51,293 nt of DNA from Rhodopseudomonas rhenobacensis (GCF_014203125.1 NZ_JACHIH010000036.1:1-51293); one strand, 5' to 3'; shown: positions 17,046 to 25,312, counted from the first letter of the stretch. A program made the numbers and translations. Notes: generated by a model from the letters alone, not told the origin.

Positions 17046-17174
17046 CCCAGAAACGGCTTGTTGGCCGGCACGGCGCCGTCGTCCGTAGCGCCGGCCGAGC
17101 GCCTGTCGTAGCCCGGATCGCCGCAGCGACACCCGGACCCACGAGATCGGGACCCACGAGCCGCCCGCCTTGAC

Positions 17175-17660
17175 TTATGTCGCGATGGCGATGATCTCGA
17201 GCTCCTGAGCGCCGGAGCCGACCACGTCGCCGACCGCCTTGCGCAGCAACAGCCGCGCCACCGGCGACACGAAGGAAATCGAGCCCGCCTTGGGATCGGC
17301 CTCGTCCTCGCCGACGATGCGGAAGCTCTGCACCCGGCCGTCGCCGCGCTGGAACGTCACCGTCGACCCGAATGCCACAGCTTCAGCCGACGTAGGTTCG
17401 GGCATCAGTTGCGCGCTGCGCAGTCGTGCCGCCAGATAGCGCGCATCGCGCAGCGGTCCGGCCTCCTGCCGGCGCCGCTCATTGACATCGGCAATCCCCT
17501 GCGCCGCCTCGACCCCGGCGCGCGCCGCCGCAAGCTGATCCTGCAGCGCCTGCAAGCCGGCCGCGGTGACCCAATTGGGATGCGGCGAAATCGGCCGATC
17601 CGGCAGCATCGTCTCCGACGCCGTCTCGGCACTGTCTTCCTTGGTAAAGGCGACGGACAA
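17175..17660 (-). CDS. GreA/GreB-family transcription elongation factor-like protein
   Basis: The 161-residue product has a helical coiled-coil N-terminal half (about 28-85; AAGLQALQDQLAAARAGVEA) and a GreA/GreB C-terminal domain (about 90-160; FGSTVTFQRGDGRVQSFRIV, then GEDEADPKAGSISFVSPVAR and LLRKAVGDVV). Gre factors rescue backtracked RNA polymerase through acidic residues at the coiled-coil tip. Here the tip (ADVNERRRQEAGPLRDARYL) has few acidic residues compared with GreA, so it may be a paralogue with an altered role. The start is a TTG at 17660 with GGAG eight bases upstream; a later start cannot be excluded. Confidence 0.85.
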   Translation of the reverse strand: MSVAFTKEDSAETASETMLPDRPISPHPNWVTAAGLQALQDQLAAARAGVEAAQGIADVNERRRQEAGPLRDARYLAARLRSAQLMPEPTSAEAVAFGSTVTFQRGDGRVQSFRIVGEDEADPKAGSISFVSPVARLLLRKAVGDVVGSGAQELEIIAIAT

Positions 17661-17759
17661 AGGGGGGGCTCCGTTTCGAATTGGGCAGCTGCCAACGGTT
17701 GGGCGCGGAACGCCGTAACCATCATAGTCCAGTAAGACGCCGCTTTCGCATTAAACGAT

Positions 17760-17789
17760 TTGACAGCGACGCCGTGAACGTTGTAAACA
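17760..17789 (+). promoter_or_regulatory. Candidate promoter of the HTH-ParA gene
   Basis: TTGACA (17760-17765) is followed after 18 bases by TAAACA (17784-17789), a weak -10 box. The -10 region lies inside the palindrome at 17774-17810, so a protein bound there should block the polymerase. Confidence 0.45.
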
Positions 17790-17810
17790 TTAATTGTTTA
17801 CAGTGTTCAC
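17774..17810. promoter_or_regulatory. 37-bp nested palindrome, candidate operator
   Basis: Two nested arm pairs share one centre (17792). The outer pair is GTGAAC (17774-17779) with GTTCAC (17805-17810); the inner pair is TGTAAACA (17782-17789) with TGTTTACA (17795-17802). All four half-sites resemble GT(G/A)AAC. It ends nine bases before the ParA start codon. Autoregulation by the ParA N-terminal HTH is inferred by analogy with type Ia plasmid ParA proteins. Confidence 0.75.
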
Positions 17811-17819
17811 AGGCTCCAT

Positions 17820-18872
17820 ATGGCACCGGACAACGAACTCGTCGGCATTAATGAGATTGCCGAAATGGCGAATACGTCGCGGCAAGCGGTTGCCAACTGG
17901 CGCACCCGCATGTCCGATTTTCCTAAGCCAATCGTCAATCTAGCCTCAGGGCCTGTTTTTCGTAGATCTCATATCCGCACTTGGCTCAGGAGAAGGAAGG
18001 TCCCTATGGCTCACGTGTTTTCAAGTATTAATCTGAAAGGTGGCGTCGGGAAGACGACAACCACGGTTGCTCTCGCCGAAACCCTCTCGGCAGAAAAGCA
18101 CAAGAAGGTACTCGTAATCGACCTCGATCCGCAAACCAATGCAACAACAATGCTGATCGGCGAGGAGAAGTGGCGTGAGCTAAACGACAAAGGCTTCACG
18201 TTAGCTCAGCTATTCAAGGACGCACTCAACCCCGATAGCAAGAAATTTGATCTTCAGAAGACACTACAAAAGCACGTCTCAGATGTTTCGTCAGCGACGA
18301 CCATCGATCTCTTGCCATCAAGCCTTGACCTGATCGACGTTCAGGATGAACTGATCAACACCCCCGTAGGCAAGTACGGCGCCATTCGGCCTTTTGATAT
18401 TCTGTGGCGCGCAACGAAGGACCTAGTCGAAAACTACGACGTGGTCATCATTGATTGCCCACCTAATCTCGGGAAGATCACGCAGAACGGTCTTCGGATG
18501 TCTCACGGGTTCATTATTCCGACGATCCCGGATATTCTTTCAACCTATGGCATTCCCCAGATCATTCGCCGCGTCCGCGAATTCTCGGAAGAGATTGCCG
18601 AAGACATCGAACCGCTCGGCATTGTCGTGACCAAATTCCAGGCAAATTCGAATGTTCACGTCAACATGCTTAAGCAGTTGAAGAAGAACCATGCGACCGA
18701 CGACAACAAATGGCCGCCAGTGTTCGATACTATCATCCCTCAGGCCAACCAAATCGCCGCCGCAGCCGAGCATTCGGGCTACTCAACCTTGAAACAGAAG
18801 TGGGGCTATCAGGGGCTGCATGATCGGTTCTCCGAATTGACAACTGAGGTTTTGGCTAAGCTTGGGGCCTGA
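17820..18872 (+). CDS. HTH-ParA fusion: partition-type ATPase with N-terminal DNA-binding domain
   Basis: A 350-residue protein. Residues 6-58 form a MerR/AlpA-like helix-turn-helix (NEIAEMANTSRQAVANWRTR, then GPVFRRSHIRTWLRRRK). From about 64 onward it is a ParA/MinD ATPase with the deviant Walker A KGGVGKTTTTVA, Walker A' VLVIDLDPQTNATT and Walker B VVIIDCPPNLG. Such ATPases move plasmids, chromosomes or protein cargo. Third codon positions are far richer in A/T than in flanking genes, a sign of transfer. A palindrome precedes it and a partner gene starts two bases after its stop. No parB-like gene is visible; the partner may fill that role. Confidence 0.9.
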   Translation: MAPDNELVGINEIAEMANTSRQAVANWRTRMSDFPKPIVNLASGPVFRRSHIRTWLRRRKVPMAHVFSSINLKGGVGKTTTTVALAETLSAEKHKKVLVIDLDPQTNATTMLIGEEKWRELNDKGFTLAQLFKDALNPDSKKFDLQKTLQKHVSDVSSATTIDLLPSSLDLIDVQDELINTPVGKYGAIRPFDILWRATKDLVENYDVVIIDCPPNLGKITQNGLRMSHGFIIPTIPDILSTYGIPQIIRRVREFSEEIAEDIEPLGIVVTKFQANSNVHVNMLKQLKKNHATDDNKWPPVFDTIIPQANQIAAAAEHSGYSTLKQKWGYQGLHDRFSELTTEVLAKLGA

Positions 18873-18873
18873 G

Positions 18874-19269
18874 ATGAACATGAAAAGAACCCTTAACGAT
18901 CTGGTGCGCGCCGTGGTCGATGAGGCGGAGCGCAATACAGAGTTCGCCCGCCGGATCGACGAAGCTCTTGGCATCCAGGAGAAGCCGAAGAAGCCAGCCC
19001 TGTCTCGGGCGGCACATCGGCGAGCGCCGGCAGCCATTGATCCTATCGAACTTGCGCGCCAAGGAGAGCCAGTTCTACGAGCTCGTCTCGCCGAACTTGA
19101 CCTTGAACAGCTAAAGGACGTCGTTGCCGATTACGGAATGGATCCTGGCAAGCTCGTACTGAAATGGAAGGCCGCCGACCGGATCATTGACCGCATTGTC
19201 GAGGTCTCTGTTGGCAGAGCGAGGAAGGGCGAAGGTTTCCTATCATCTGAATCCCCTCGTTCGGAATGA
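18874..19269 (+). CDS. Putative partner of the HTH-ParA ATPase (131 aa)
   Basis: Begins two bases after the ParA stop (TGAGATG), so co-translation is very likely. The N-terminal part (LNDLVRAVVDEAERNTEFAR, then RIDEALG) is helical; a basic Lys/Pro/Arg stretch follows (EKPKKPALSRAAHRRAP). The C-terminal part LDLEQLKDVVADYGMDP, then LKWKAADRIIDRIVE, resembles a SAP/Rho-N-type nucleic-acid-binding helix-loop-helix. It is not a recognisable ParB. A centromere-binding or cargo-adaptor role is inferred from position only. ATG at 18880 is an alternative start. Confidence 0.75.
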   Translation: MNMKRTLNDLVRAVVDEAERNTEFARRIDEALGIQEKPKKPALSRAAHRRAPAAIDPIELARQGEPVLRARLAELDLEQLKDVVADYGMDPGKLVLKWKAADRIIDRIVEVSVGRARKGEGFLSSESPRSE

Positions 19270-19437
19270 TGAAGGCCGCTCGACAGCCTATGGGGCGGAT
19301 CAGCGAAGCAAGTAGCCCGCAAGAGCGTAGCGATATGCAGGGAGATACTTCGACAAGCCAAACCCGGATTTCGCTTCGCTCATCCAGGCTACATTCCTCG
19401 TCCCCGTGAGTTCCGACAGCCGATAGCACGCCATGGA
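19270..19437. other. Intergenic stretch with a single palindromic-repeat-like element
   Basis: The stretch contains TAGCCCGCAAGAGCGTAGCG and CCCGGATTTCGCTTCGCTCA, which look like the two sides of a BPR-type repeat. No second copy was found in the window. The bases next to the antitoxin remnant (19389-19437, minus strand) could read as a short ParE-like start MACYRLSELTG, but this is too short to call. Confidence 0.4.
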
Positions 19438-19626
19438 TCACCGCAGCGGCGATGCGGCCAGGCCATCCAACGTGGCGTCGAGATCGGCGTCACCGACTTC
19501 GATGAAGCTGCCGCGATCCAGCGCGTCGAGACCAGCCTGCAACTGCTCGCGCAACTGATCGAGCGGAAAGTCGTCGCCGTGCCGGTGCGACTTGGAGTTT
19601 TCTTCATCCAGCATATAGCGCGTCAC
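19438..19626 (-). pseudogene. Chimeric toxin-antitoxin remnant: VapC start joined to an antitoxin tail
   Basis: The GTG at 19626 overlaps the vapB stop as GTGA, the usual VapBC arrangement. The first residues MTRYMLD match a PIN-domain VapC start (normally followed by TN). Instead of a PIN domain the frame runs into LREQLQAGLDALDRGSFIEV, then GDADLDATLDGL, which resembles the C-terminal tail of ParD-type antitoxins. At 62 residues none of the PIN acidic residues after the first is present. A deletion that fused two toxin-antitoxin loci is the simplest explanation. Confidence 0.7.
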
Positions 19627-19859
19627 AGCACGCGCTCCGGCGATGGCAGCGAATCGTCGATCTGCGGGAATTCCTCCTCGAGCGGCGTCATCGATTGCAG
19701 CAGGGCGATCAGCCCGCGCTTGCGCAACGGCTCGATCACCAGCCGATCGCCGTCGCGATGCATGAGGGCTTCATCCCCAGGCAGCTCGAAATCCACCGGG
19801 ATGCGAACCGCCTGGTTGCGGCCGCTGCGAAACAATTTGACGTGCCGCGGGTCGGACAT
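19623..19859 (-). CDS. vapB: VapB-type antitoxin (AbrB/SpoVT fold), orphan
   Basis: The 78-residue product has the VapB pattern VKLFRSGRNQAVRIPVDFEL, then LMHRDGDRLVIEPL, a swapped-hairpin AbrB DNA-binding domain, followed by an acidic C-terminal toxin-binding tail. The ATG at 19859 has a perfect AGGAGG site. Its cognate toxin gene is reduced to a start codon and a few residues, so it is an antitoxin without a working toxin here. Confidence 0.88.
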   Translation of the reverse strand: MSDPRHVKLFRSGRNQAVRIPVDFELPGDEALMHRDGDRLVIEPLRKRGLIALLQSMTPLEEEFPQIDDSLPSPERVL

Positions 19860-19903
19860 CGAGCGCCTCCTGGCCTATGCGATAAACATAGGCTGGGACG
19901 CGT

Positions 19904-20016
19904 GACCTCGTAAGAATCCGGCGAAGCGCGTAGCGCATGGTCGGGTGTCTCGAAGGATGGGCCGCGCGCACGGAGCGTCCAGCATTCGCGTGGCCGCATC
20001 CTTCGAGGCTCGCCTT
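19904..20016. repeat. Intergenic palindromic repeat, family 5
   Basis: Contains TCGAAGGATGGGCCGCGCG and GGCCGCATCCTTCGAGGC as inverted arms. A related copy lies at 51070-51204. With the family 2 copy at 20105-20215 it accounts for most of the gap between vapB and trmJ; no gene is seen there. Confidence 0.8.
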
Positions 20017-20075
20017 GCGCCGACGTCGTGGTGACGCTGCCGTCGTAGCCGGCTCGCACCTCAGCGTCTGACCGA

Positions 20076-20215
20076 AAAGCACCGCGCAAAACCAGGGGTC
20101 TTTTGTCATTGCGAGCCGAGGGCGGCGCGCAGCGTCGCCCGAACAGCGAAGCAATCCAGGGGGGCTGCACACGGAGCCCCTGGATTGCTTCGTCGCAAGA
20201 GCTCCTCGCAATGAT
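20076..20215. repeat. Intergenic palindromic repeat, family 2 (extended copy)
   Basis: Includes GTCATTGCGAGCCGAGGG at the left and GACGAAGCAATCCAGG-type arms, ending GAGCTCCTCGCAATGA. The leading part ACCGAAAAGCACCGCGC, then AAAACCAGGGGTC, is also present before the half copy at 37038-37066, so the repeat unit is longer than the palindrome. Confidence 0.85.
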
Positions 20216-20332
20216 GCGTTCAATGCCCGATTCCATTGATCGCTTTTTGAGTCAGGCTCTCAGGATGACGACGCCTGCTCACCGTCGAACGATCTGCCAT
20301 CGCCACATCTGCAAGCGATGCGTCGCCATTCG

Positions 20333-21550
20333 CTACTCGCCACTCGCCCCCTGCGCGCCCGCCATCGCCTGCTCCAGCGCCGCCAGCGGCACGGCGACGT
20401 CGGCCGTCACCTCGTCGGCCGCGATCGCCACCACGCGGTAGCCGCGTTCTTCCAGCCAAGCCTGCCGCGAGGCGCGGTCGGTGCGGATCACCTCGGTCTC
20501 GTCGGGGTTGGTCAGTTCGATGGCGATGCGCTGCACGAAGGAAACGAAGTCCGGGATGTGGCGGCCGACCGGGGTCTGGCGCTTGAACTGCCCGGCGAAG
20601 CGGCGGTCGGTGCGCAGCGCCTGCCACAGAATCCGTTCGGCGTCGGTGGGATTTCGCCGCAACAGCCGCGCCAGCCCACGCACCGTGCCGCTCTCGTGCG
20701 GCAGCGCGCCCTGGCCGTGTTCGGCGAGCAGCGCGCGCAGCCGTGTCGCCTGTTCGCCGTCGAGCACGCCGCCCTTGGCCGGGCCCTTGCGGCCCTCCGC
20801 GATCGCCATCACCACGCCGTGCAGCGTGTGCATGTCCTGCTTGGTCGGCTCCATCCTTGTGAAGATGTTGCGCAGGTTGACCAGCATGGTGTCGCGCTTT
20901 TCGGCGGGGCGCAGAAACTCCACCTTGTCGAGCTCGGCGACCAGATTGTCGAAGAACGCCTGCATCTGGTGCTGCGAGGCGCGCTCGCTTCGCTCCGGCA
21001 TCGCGAAGGGGAGCGCGCCGGCGGTGGCCAGCTTGAACCATTCGTAGCCCATCAGCAGCACGGCTTGCGCGAGGTTGAGCGAAGCGAAGCCCGGATTGAC
21101 CGGAAAGGTGACGATGCGGTTGGCGAGCGCCACCTCGTCGTTCTCCAGCCCATAGCGCTCGCGGCCGAACATGATGCCGACCTCGCCGCCGCTCGCGGCC
21201 TCGGCGACGATTTCGCGCGCCGCATCTTCCGGCGCGCGCACCGGCTTGGCCTGGTCGTGGGCGCGCGCGGTGGTGGCGAACAGCAGCGAGCAGCCGGCCA
21301 CCGCGGCTTCGACAGAGTCGAACAATTGCACCGCGTCGAGAATGTAATCGGCGCCCGACGCCGCGCGCCGCGCGTGGACGTTGGGCCAGCCGTCGCGCGG
21401 CTTCACCAGCCGCAGCCTCGTCAGCCCGAAATTGCCCATCGCCCGGGCGCACATGCCGATGTTCTCGCCGAGCTGCGGCTCGACCAGAATCACCACCGGC
21501 CCGGTCAGATCGGCTTTGGCTTTGGTCTTGTCGGTTCCGGAGCCGGACAT
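20333..21550 (-). CDS. trmJ: TrmJ-type tRNA 2'-O-methyltransferase fused to a DUF559 nuclease-like domain
   Basis: Residues 1-~275 are a SPOUT-class tRNA (Cm32/Um32) methyltransferase: VVILVEPQLGENIGMCARAM, FATTARAHDQAKPV, GIMFGRERYGLENDEVALAN and FASLNLAQAVLLMGYEWF (knot region). Residues ~298-405 are a DUF559/Vsr-like domain (RRNPTDAERILWQALRTDRR, then HIPDFVSFVQRIAIEL). The core acidic pair Asp334/Glu345 is present, but the usual VELDGGQH strand reads IELTNPDE, so the Gln-His of active relatives is missing. Normal TrmJ proteins lack this domain. The ATG at 21550 fits the family start. icd is divergent upstream. Confidence 0.9.
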   Translation of the reverse strand: MSGSGTDKTKAKADLTGPVVILVEPQLGENIGMCARAMGNFGLTRLRLVKPRDGWPNVHARRAASGADYILDAVQLFDSVEAAVAGCSLLFATTARAHDQAKPVRAPEDAAREIVAEAASGGEVGIMFGRERYGLENDEVALANRIVTFPVNPGFASLNLAQAVLLMGYEWFKLATAGALPFAMPERSERASQHQMQAFFDNLVAELDKVEFLRPAEKRDTMLVNLRNIFTRMEPTKQDMHTLHGVVMAIAEGRKGPAKGGVLDGEQATRLRALLAEHGQGALPHESGTVRGLARLLRRNPTDAERILWQALRTDRRFAGQFKRQTPVGRHIPDFVSFVQRIAIELTNPDETEVIRTDRASRQAWLEERGYRVVAIAADEVTADVAVPLAALEQAMAGAQGASGE

Positions 21551-21864
21551 CGTGCTGGACTTTCTCGAGGAGGGCTGAAGGGATCGTGCGGCCGGCGCGA
21601 GGGCCGCGGCCGCCGCGCAGGGGTTGCCAATTCGGCGGCGATTTCTCAAGCAAATAATGCGGTTGCGGCGATCTCGGCGGCCCGGCCAGCGGCGCGGGGC
21701 GGCACCGGCTGCTGCAACTTGCGGCAAACCCGAGCTGCCGCCGAAATCCGCAACGCTGCCCGCTGCATCGCCTTCCAGCGCGCCCGGGCCGGTGCTATAG
21801 CGGCAGCGGCAATCTGCCCCATCCCGCCCCCGACACGCGCTGTCTCAAAGAGGCCCGATCCCGT
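21551..21864. other. trmJ-icd divergent intergenic region
   Basis: 314 bases without a credible gene. Open frames here have no ribosome site and run into icd antisense. The region must hold promoters for both trmJ and icd, but no strong -35/-10 pair stands out. Confidence 0.5.
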
Positions 21865-23088
21865 ATGGCGAAAATCAAGGTAACCAACCCCGTCGTCGAA
21901 CTCGACGGCGACGAGATGACCCGGATCATCTGGCAATACATCAAGGACAAGCTGATCACCCCGTTCCTTGACATCGACCTGATGTATTTCGACCTCGGGA
22001 TGGAATACCGCGACAAGACCGACGATCAGGTCACCATTGAAGCCGCGAACGCGATCAAGAAGGTCGGCGTCGGCGTCAAATGCGCCACCATCACCCCGGA
22101 CGAAGCCCGGGTGAAGGAATTCGGCCTGAAGCAGATGTGGAAGTCGCCGAACGGCACCATCCGCAACATCCTCGGCGGCGTGATCTTCCGCGAGCCGATC
22201 ATCTGCAAGAACGTGCCGCGTCTGGTGCCCGGCTGGACCAAGCCGATCATCATCGGCCGCCACGCCTATGGCGATCAATATCGCGCCACCGACATCAAGT
22301 TTCCCGGCAAGGGCACGCTGACGATGAAGTTCGTCGGCGAGGACGGCACCGTGATCGAGCGCGAGGTGTTCCAGGCGCCCGGCTCGGGCGTCGCGATGGC
22401 GATGTACAACCTCGACGATTCGATCCGCGACTTCGCCCGCGCCTCGCTGACCTACGGCCTGAACCGCGGCTATCCGGTGTATCTGTCGACCAAGAACACC
22501 ATCATGAAGGTCTATGACGGCCGCTTCAAAGACATCTTCGAGGAAATCTACAATTCGGATTTCAAGAAGGACTTTGAGGCCAAGGGGCTGACTTACGAGC
22601 ACCGGCTGATCGACGACATGGTGGCGTCGGCGCTGAAATGGTCCGGCGGCTACGTCTGGGCCTGCAAGAACTACGACGGCGACGTGCAGTCCGACACCGT
22701 GGCGCAGGGCTACGGTTCGCTCGGCCTGATGACCTCGGTGCTGCTGACCCCCGACGGCCAGGTGGTGGAAGCCGAAGCCGCGCACGGCACGGTGACCCGG
22801 CACTATCGCGAGCACCAGAAGGGCAAGGCGACCTCGACCAACTCCATCGCCTCCATTTTCGCCTGGACCCAAGGCCTCGCGCATCGCGCCAAGCTCGACG
22901 GCAACGACGAGCTGGCGAAGTTCTCCAAGACGCTGGAGCGGGTCTGCGTCGAGACGGTGGAAGCCGGCTACATGACCAAGGACCTGGCGCTGCTGGTCGG
23001 CGCCGACCAGCGCTGGCTCTCGACCGAGGGCTTCCTCGACAAGGTCGCGGAAAACCTCACCGCCGCGATGGCGCCCGCCGCGGCGTGA
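21865..23088 (+). CDS. icd: NADP-dependent isocitrate dehydrogenase
   Basis: TCA-cycle enzyme oxidising isocitrate to 2-oxoglutarate with NADP. At 407 residues and with the start [20 protein letters not shown] it is of the eukaryote-like homodimeric type usual in Rhizobiales, not the E. coli type. Diagnostic blocks are [55 protein letters not shown]-type metal site and [20 protein letters not shown]. The ATG at 21865 is the family start. A strong terminator follows. Confidence 0.97.
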   Translation: MAKIKVTNPVVELDGDEMTRIIWQYIKDKLITPFLDIDLMYFDLGMEYRDKTDDQVTIEAANAIKKVGVGVKCATITPDEARVKEFGLKQMWKSPNGTIRNILGGVIFREPIICKNVPRLVPGWTKPIIIGRHAYGDQYRATDIKFPGKGTLTMKFVGEDGTVIEREVFQAPGSGVAMAMYNLDDSIRDFARASLTYGLNRGYPVYLSTKNTIMKVYDGRFKDIFEEIYNSDFKKDFEAKGLTYEHRLIDDMVASALKWSGGYVWACKNYDGDVQSDTVAQGYGSLGLMTSVLLTPDGQVVEAEAAHGTVTRHYREHQKGKATSTNSIASIFAWTQGLAHRAKLDGNDELAKFSKTLERVCVETVEAGYMTKDLALLVGADQRWLSTEGFLDKVAENLTAAMAPAAA

Positions 23089-23138
23089 TCTGATCGCACG
23101 CCGGCGCGGTTTGCGTGCGCCGGCAAACGCATTATCTG

Positions 23139-23168
23139 AAAGCCCGGGCCATGCGCCCGGGCTTTTGC
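23139..23168 (+). terminator. Rho-independent terminator of icd
   Basis: AGCCCGGGC (23141-23149) pairs with GCCCGGGCT (23155-23163) around a CATGC loop. The flanking AA/TT pairs extend the stem and a short T run follows (TTTTGCTTTTT). Confidence 0.85.
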
Positions 23169-23187
23169 TTTTTGAGGACATCTCTTG

Positions 23188-25257
23188 ATGAATGCGCGCA
23201 GCAATCCGGCGCTTGGCGCCGGCGATGAATTTGTGTGGCTCGAAGAGATCGAGGGCGCGCGCGCGGTCGACTGGGTGGCGGCGCAAAATGCCCGCACCCA
23301 CGGCGCGCTGTGCGATGCCGCCTACGCCGCCGATTTCGACGCCGCGCTGAAAATCCTCAATGCCGACGACCGCATTCCCTTCGTCAGCAAATCCGGCGAT
23401 TATTTGTACAATTTCTGGAAGGACGAAGCCCATCCGCGCGGGCTGTGGCGCCGTACCACGCTGGATAGCTATCGCAGCGATAAACCAGACTGGGAGCTGC
23501 TGCTCGACATCGACGCCTTGAATGAGCGAGAGGGCATCTCCTGGGCGTTCGCGGGGGCCGCACGTTCGCCGGATAAATCTCGCGCGCTGGTCAGCCTGTC
23601 GTTCAACGGCACCGACGCGGTGGAGTTGCGCGAATTCGACCTCGCCACCAAGCGCTTCGTCGACGACGGCTTCAAAATTCCGCAGGCCAAGACCCGCGCC
23701 GACTGGCTCGACGGCGACACCATCCTGTTCGGCAGCGCATTGACCGACGACGACAGCACCGCGGCCGGCTACGCGCGGCTGGTGCGCAAATGGCGCCGCG
23801 GCACGCCGCTCGAGCAAGCCGAGGTGGTGTTCGAGGTCGAAAAGAACGACGTCGCCGCCTGGTTCGGCGTCAACCACCGGCCGACGCACGAATCCGTCGC
23901 CTATTGGCGGGCGCTGGATTTCACCCGCGCGCAGATCTTCGTCGAGCCGCAGCACGGCGCGTTCGCCGGGCAGCGGCTGCAGCTCGATCTGCCGGAGCAG
24001 GTGTCGATCTCGCTGGAAGCCAGCGATCTCTTCGTCAGCCCGAAGCAGGACTGGTCGGTCGATGGCAAGACCATCGCGGCCGGCGCGCTGGCGGTGATCG
24101 CGCGCGATCGCTTCCTCGAAGGCGCGCGCGATTTCGAGATCGTGTTTCAACCGACGCCGACCCGCTCGCTGCAGTCGTGGTCGGAGACCCGCCACGGCGT
24201 GGTGCTGCAGATCCTCGACGACGTCCGCGGCCGGCTCGAGCTCGCCACGCGCCGCAACGACGGCTGGACCACGCGCGCGCTGCCGGATCTGCCCGACAAC
24301 GCCTCGATCGATGCGCAGACCTTCGGCGGCGAGGAAGAGCCAGCACTCGGCCGCGATCTGTTGCTGACCATCACCGGCTTCGACCGGCCGACCACCACCG
24401 CGCTGTGGAGCGGCGACGGCGCGCCGCAGCCGTTGAAGCGCGCGCCGGCGTCGTTCGACGCAACCGGCATCGAGGTCGTGCAGCGCCACGCGCTCGCCGC
24501 CGACGGCACCAGGATTCCCTACTTCCTGATCGGCAAGAATCTCGCGGCCGGCGGCGCGCCGCGGCCGACCATTCTCTACGGTTATGGCGGCTTCGAAGTG
24601 TCGCTGACGCCGGCCTATATGGCCGTCGTCGGCAAGCTCTGGCTGGAGCAAGGCCACGTCTACGCGCTGGCCAATATCCGCGGCGGCGGCGAATTCGGCC
24701 CAAGCTGGCATCTCGCCTCGCGCAAGGCGACCAAGCACATCGCGCATGACGATTTTGCCGCGGTCGCGCGCGATCTTGCGGCGTCCGGCGTCACCACCGC
24801 GCAAAAGCTCGCCTGTCACGGCGGCAGCAATGGCGGGTTGCTGGTCGGCAACATGCTGACGCGCTATCCGGAATTGTTCGGCGCGGTGTGGTGCAGCGTG
24901 CCGCTGCTCGACATGGCGCGCTACACCAAGCTACTCGCCGGGCAAAGCTGGATCGCCGAATACGGCGATCCGGAAGACCCCGAGGAGTGGGCATTCATCC
25001 AGAAGTACTCGCCGTATCATCTGGCCAGCGCCGAGCAAAACTATCCGCCGATCTTCATCACCACCAACCGCACCGACGACCGCGTGCATCCCGGCCACGC
25101 CCGCAAGATGGCGGCGCGGCTTTCGGCACTGGGTCAGCCGGTGTGGTTCGACGAAACCGTCGCCGGCGGCCATTCCGGCGCGGTCGATAACACCAAGCAG
25201 GCGCAAAGCCAGGCGCTGGGATTTGCGTTTCTGCGCAGCACGATCTGCAAGGGGTGA
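23188..25257 (+). CDS. Prolyl oligopeptidase family serine peptidase (S9A)
   Basis: Cytosolic-type peptidase with an N-terminal beta-propeller (about 20-420) and a C-terminal alpha/beta hydrolase domain. The 689-residue product shows the S9 signature LACHGGSNGGLLVGNML (nucleophile Ser547), RTDDRVHPGHARKM (Asp631) and VAGGHSGA (His662), plus NIRGGGEFGPSWH before the nucleophile. No signal peptide is visible. The ATG at 23188 has GAGG ten bases upstream; a TTG three bases earlier is less likely. It follows the icd terminator, so it is transcribed separately. Substrate likely short proline-containing peptides. Confidence 0.94.
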   Translation: MNARSNPALGAGDEFVWLEEIEGARAVDWVAAQNARTHGALCDAAYAADFDAALKILNADDRIPFVSKSGDYLYNFWKDEAHPRGLWRRTTLDSYRSDKPDWELLLDIDALNEREGISWAFAGAARSPDKSRALVSLSFNGTDAVELREFDLATKRFVDDGFKIPQAKTRADWLDGDTILFGSALTDDDSTAAGYARLVRKWRRGTPLEQAEVVFEVEKNDVAAWFGVNHRPTHESVAYWRALDFTRAQIFVEPQHGAFAGQRLQLDLPEQVSISLEASDLFVSPKQDWSVDGKTIAAGALAVIARDRFLEGARDFEIVFQPTPTRSLQSWSETRHGVVLQILDDVRGRLELATRRNDGWTTRALPDLPDNASIDAQTFGGEEEPALGRDLLLTITGFDRPTTTALWSGDGAPQPLKRAPASFDATGIEVVQRHALAADGTRIPYFLIGKNLAAGGAPRPTILYGYGGFEVSLTPAYMAVVGKLWLEQGHVYALANIRGGGEFGPSWHLASRKATKHIAHDDFAAVARDLAASGVTTAQKLACHGGSNGGLLVGNMLTRYPELFGAVWCSVPLLDMARYTKLLAGQSWIAEYGDPEDPEEWAFIQKYSPYHLASAEQNYPPIFITTNRTDDRVHPGHARKMAARLSALGQPVWFDETVAGGHSGAVDNTKQAQSQALGFAFLRSTICKG

Positions 25258-25312
25258 GCGCGAAACGTGAGGCTTTTGGCTTTTCGGTGCGCGCGCGCGA
25301 CAAAAATCACGC

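Noticed and set aside
17820-19269. ParA pair as part of an integrated plasmid or prophage
   Set aside because: No replication, integrase, structural phage or transfer genes nearby, and no flanking att-like duplication was recognised.
21646-24819. Very long minus-strand open frame (1057 codons) across icd and the peptidase gene
   Set aside because: It is antisense to two well-supported genes, lacks a ribosome site and is Arg/Ala/Gly/Asp-biased, as expected of the mirror of high-GC codons.
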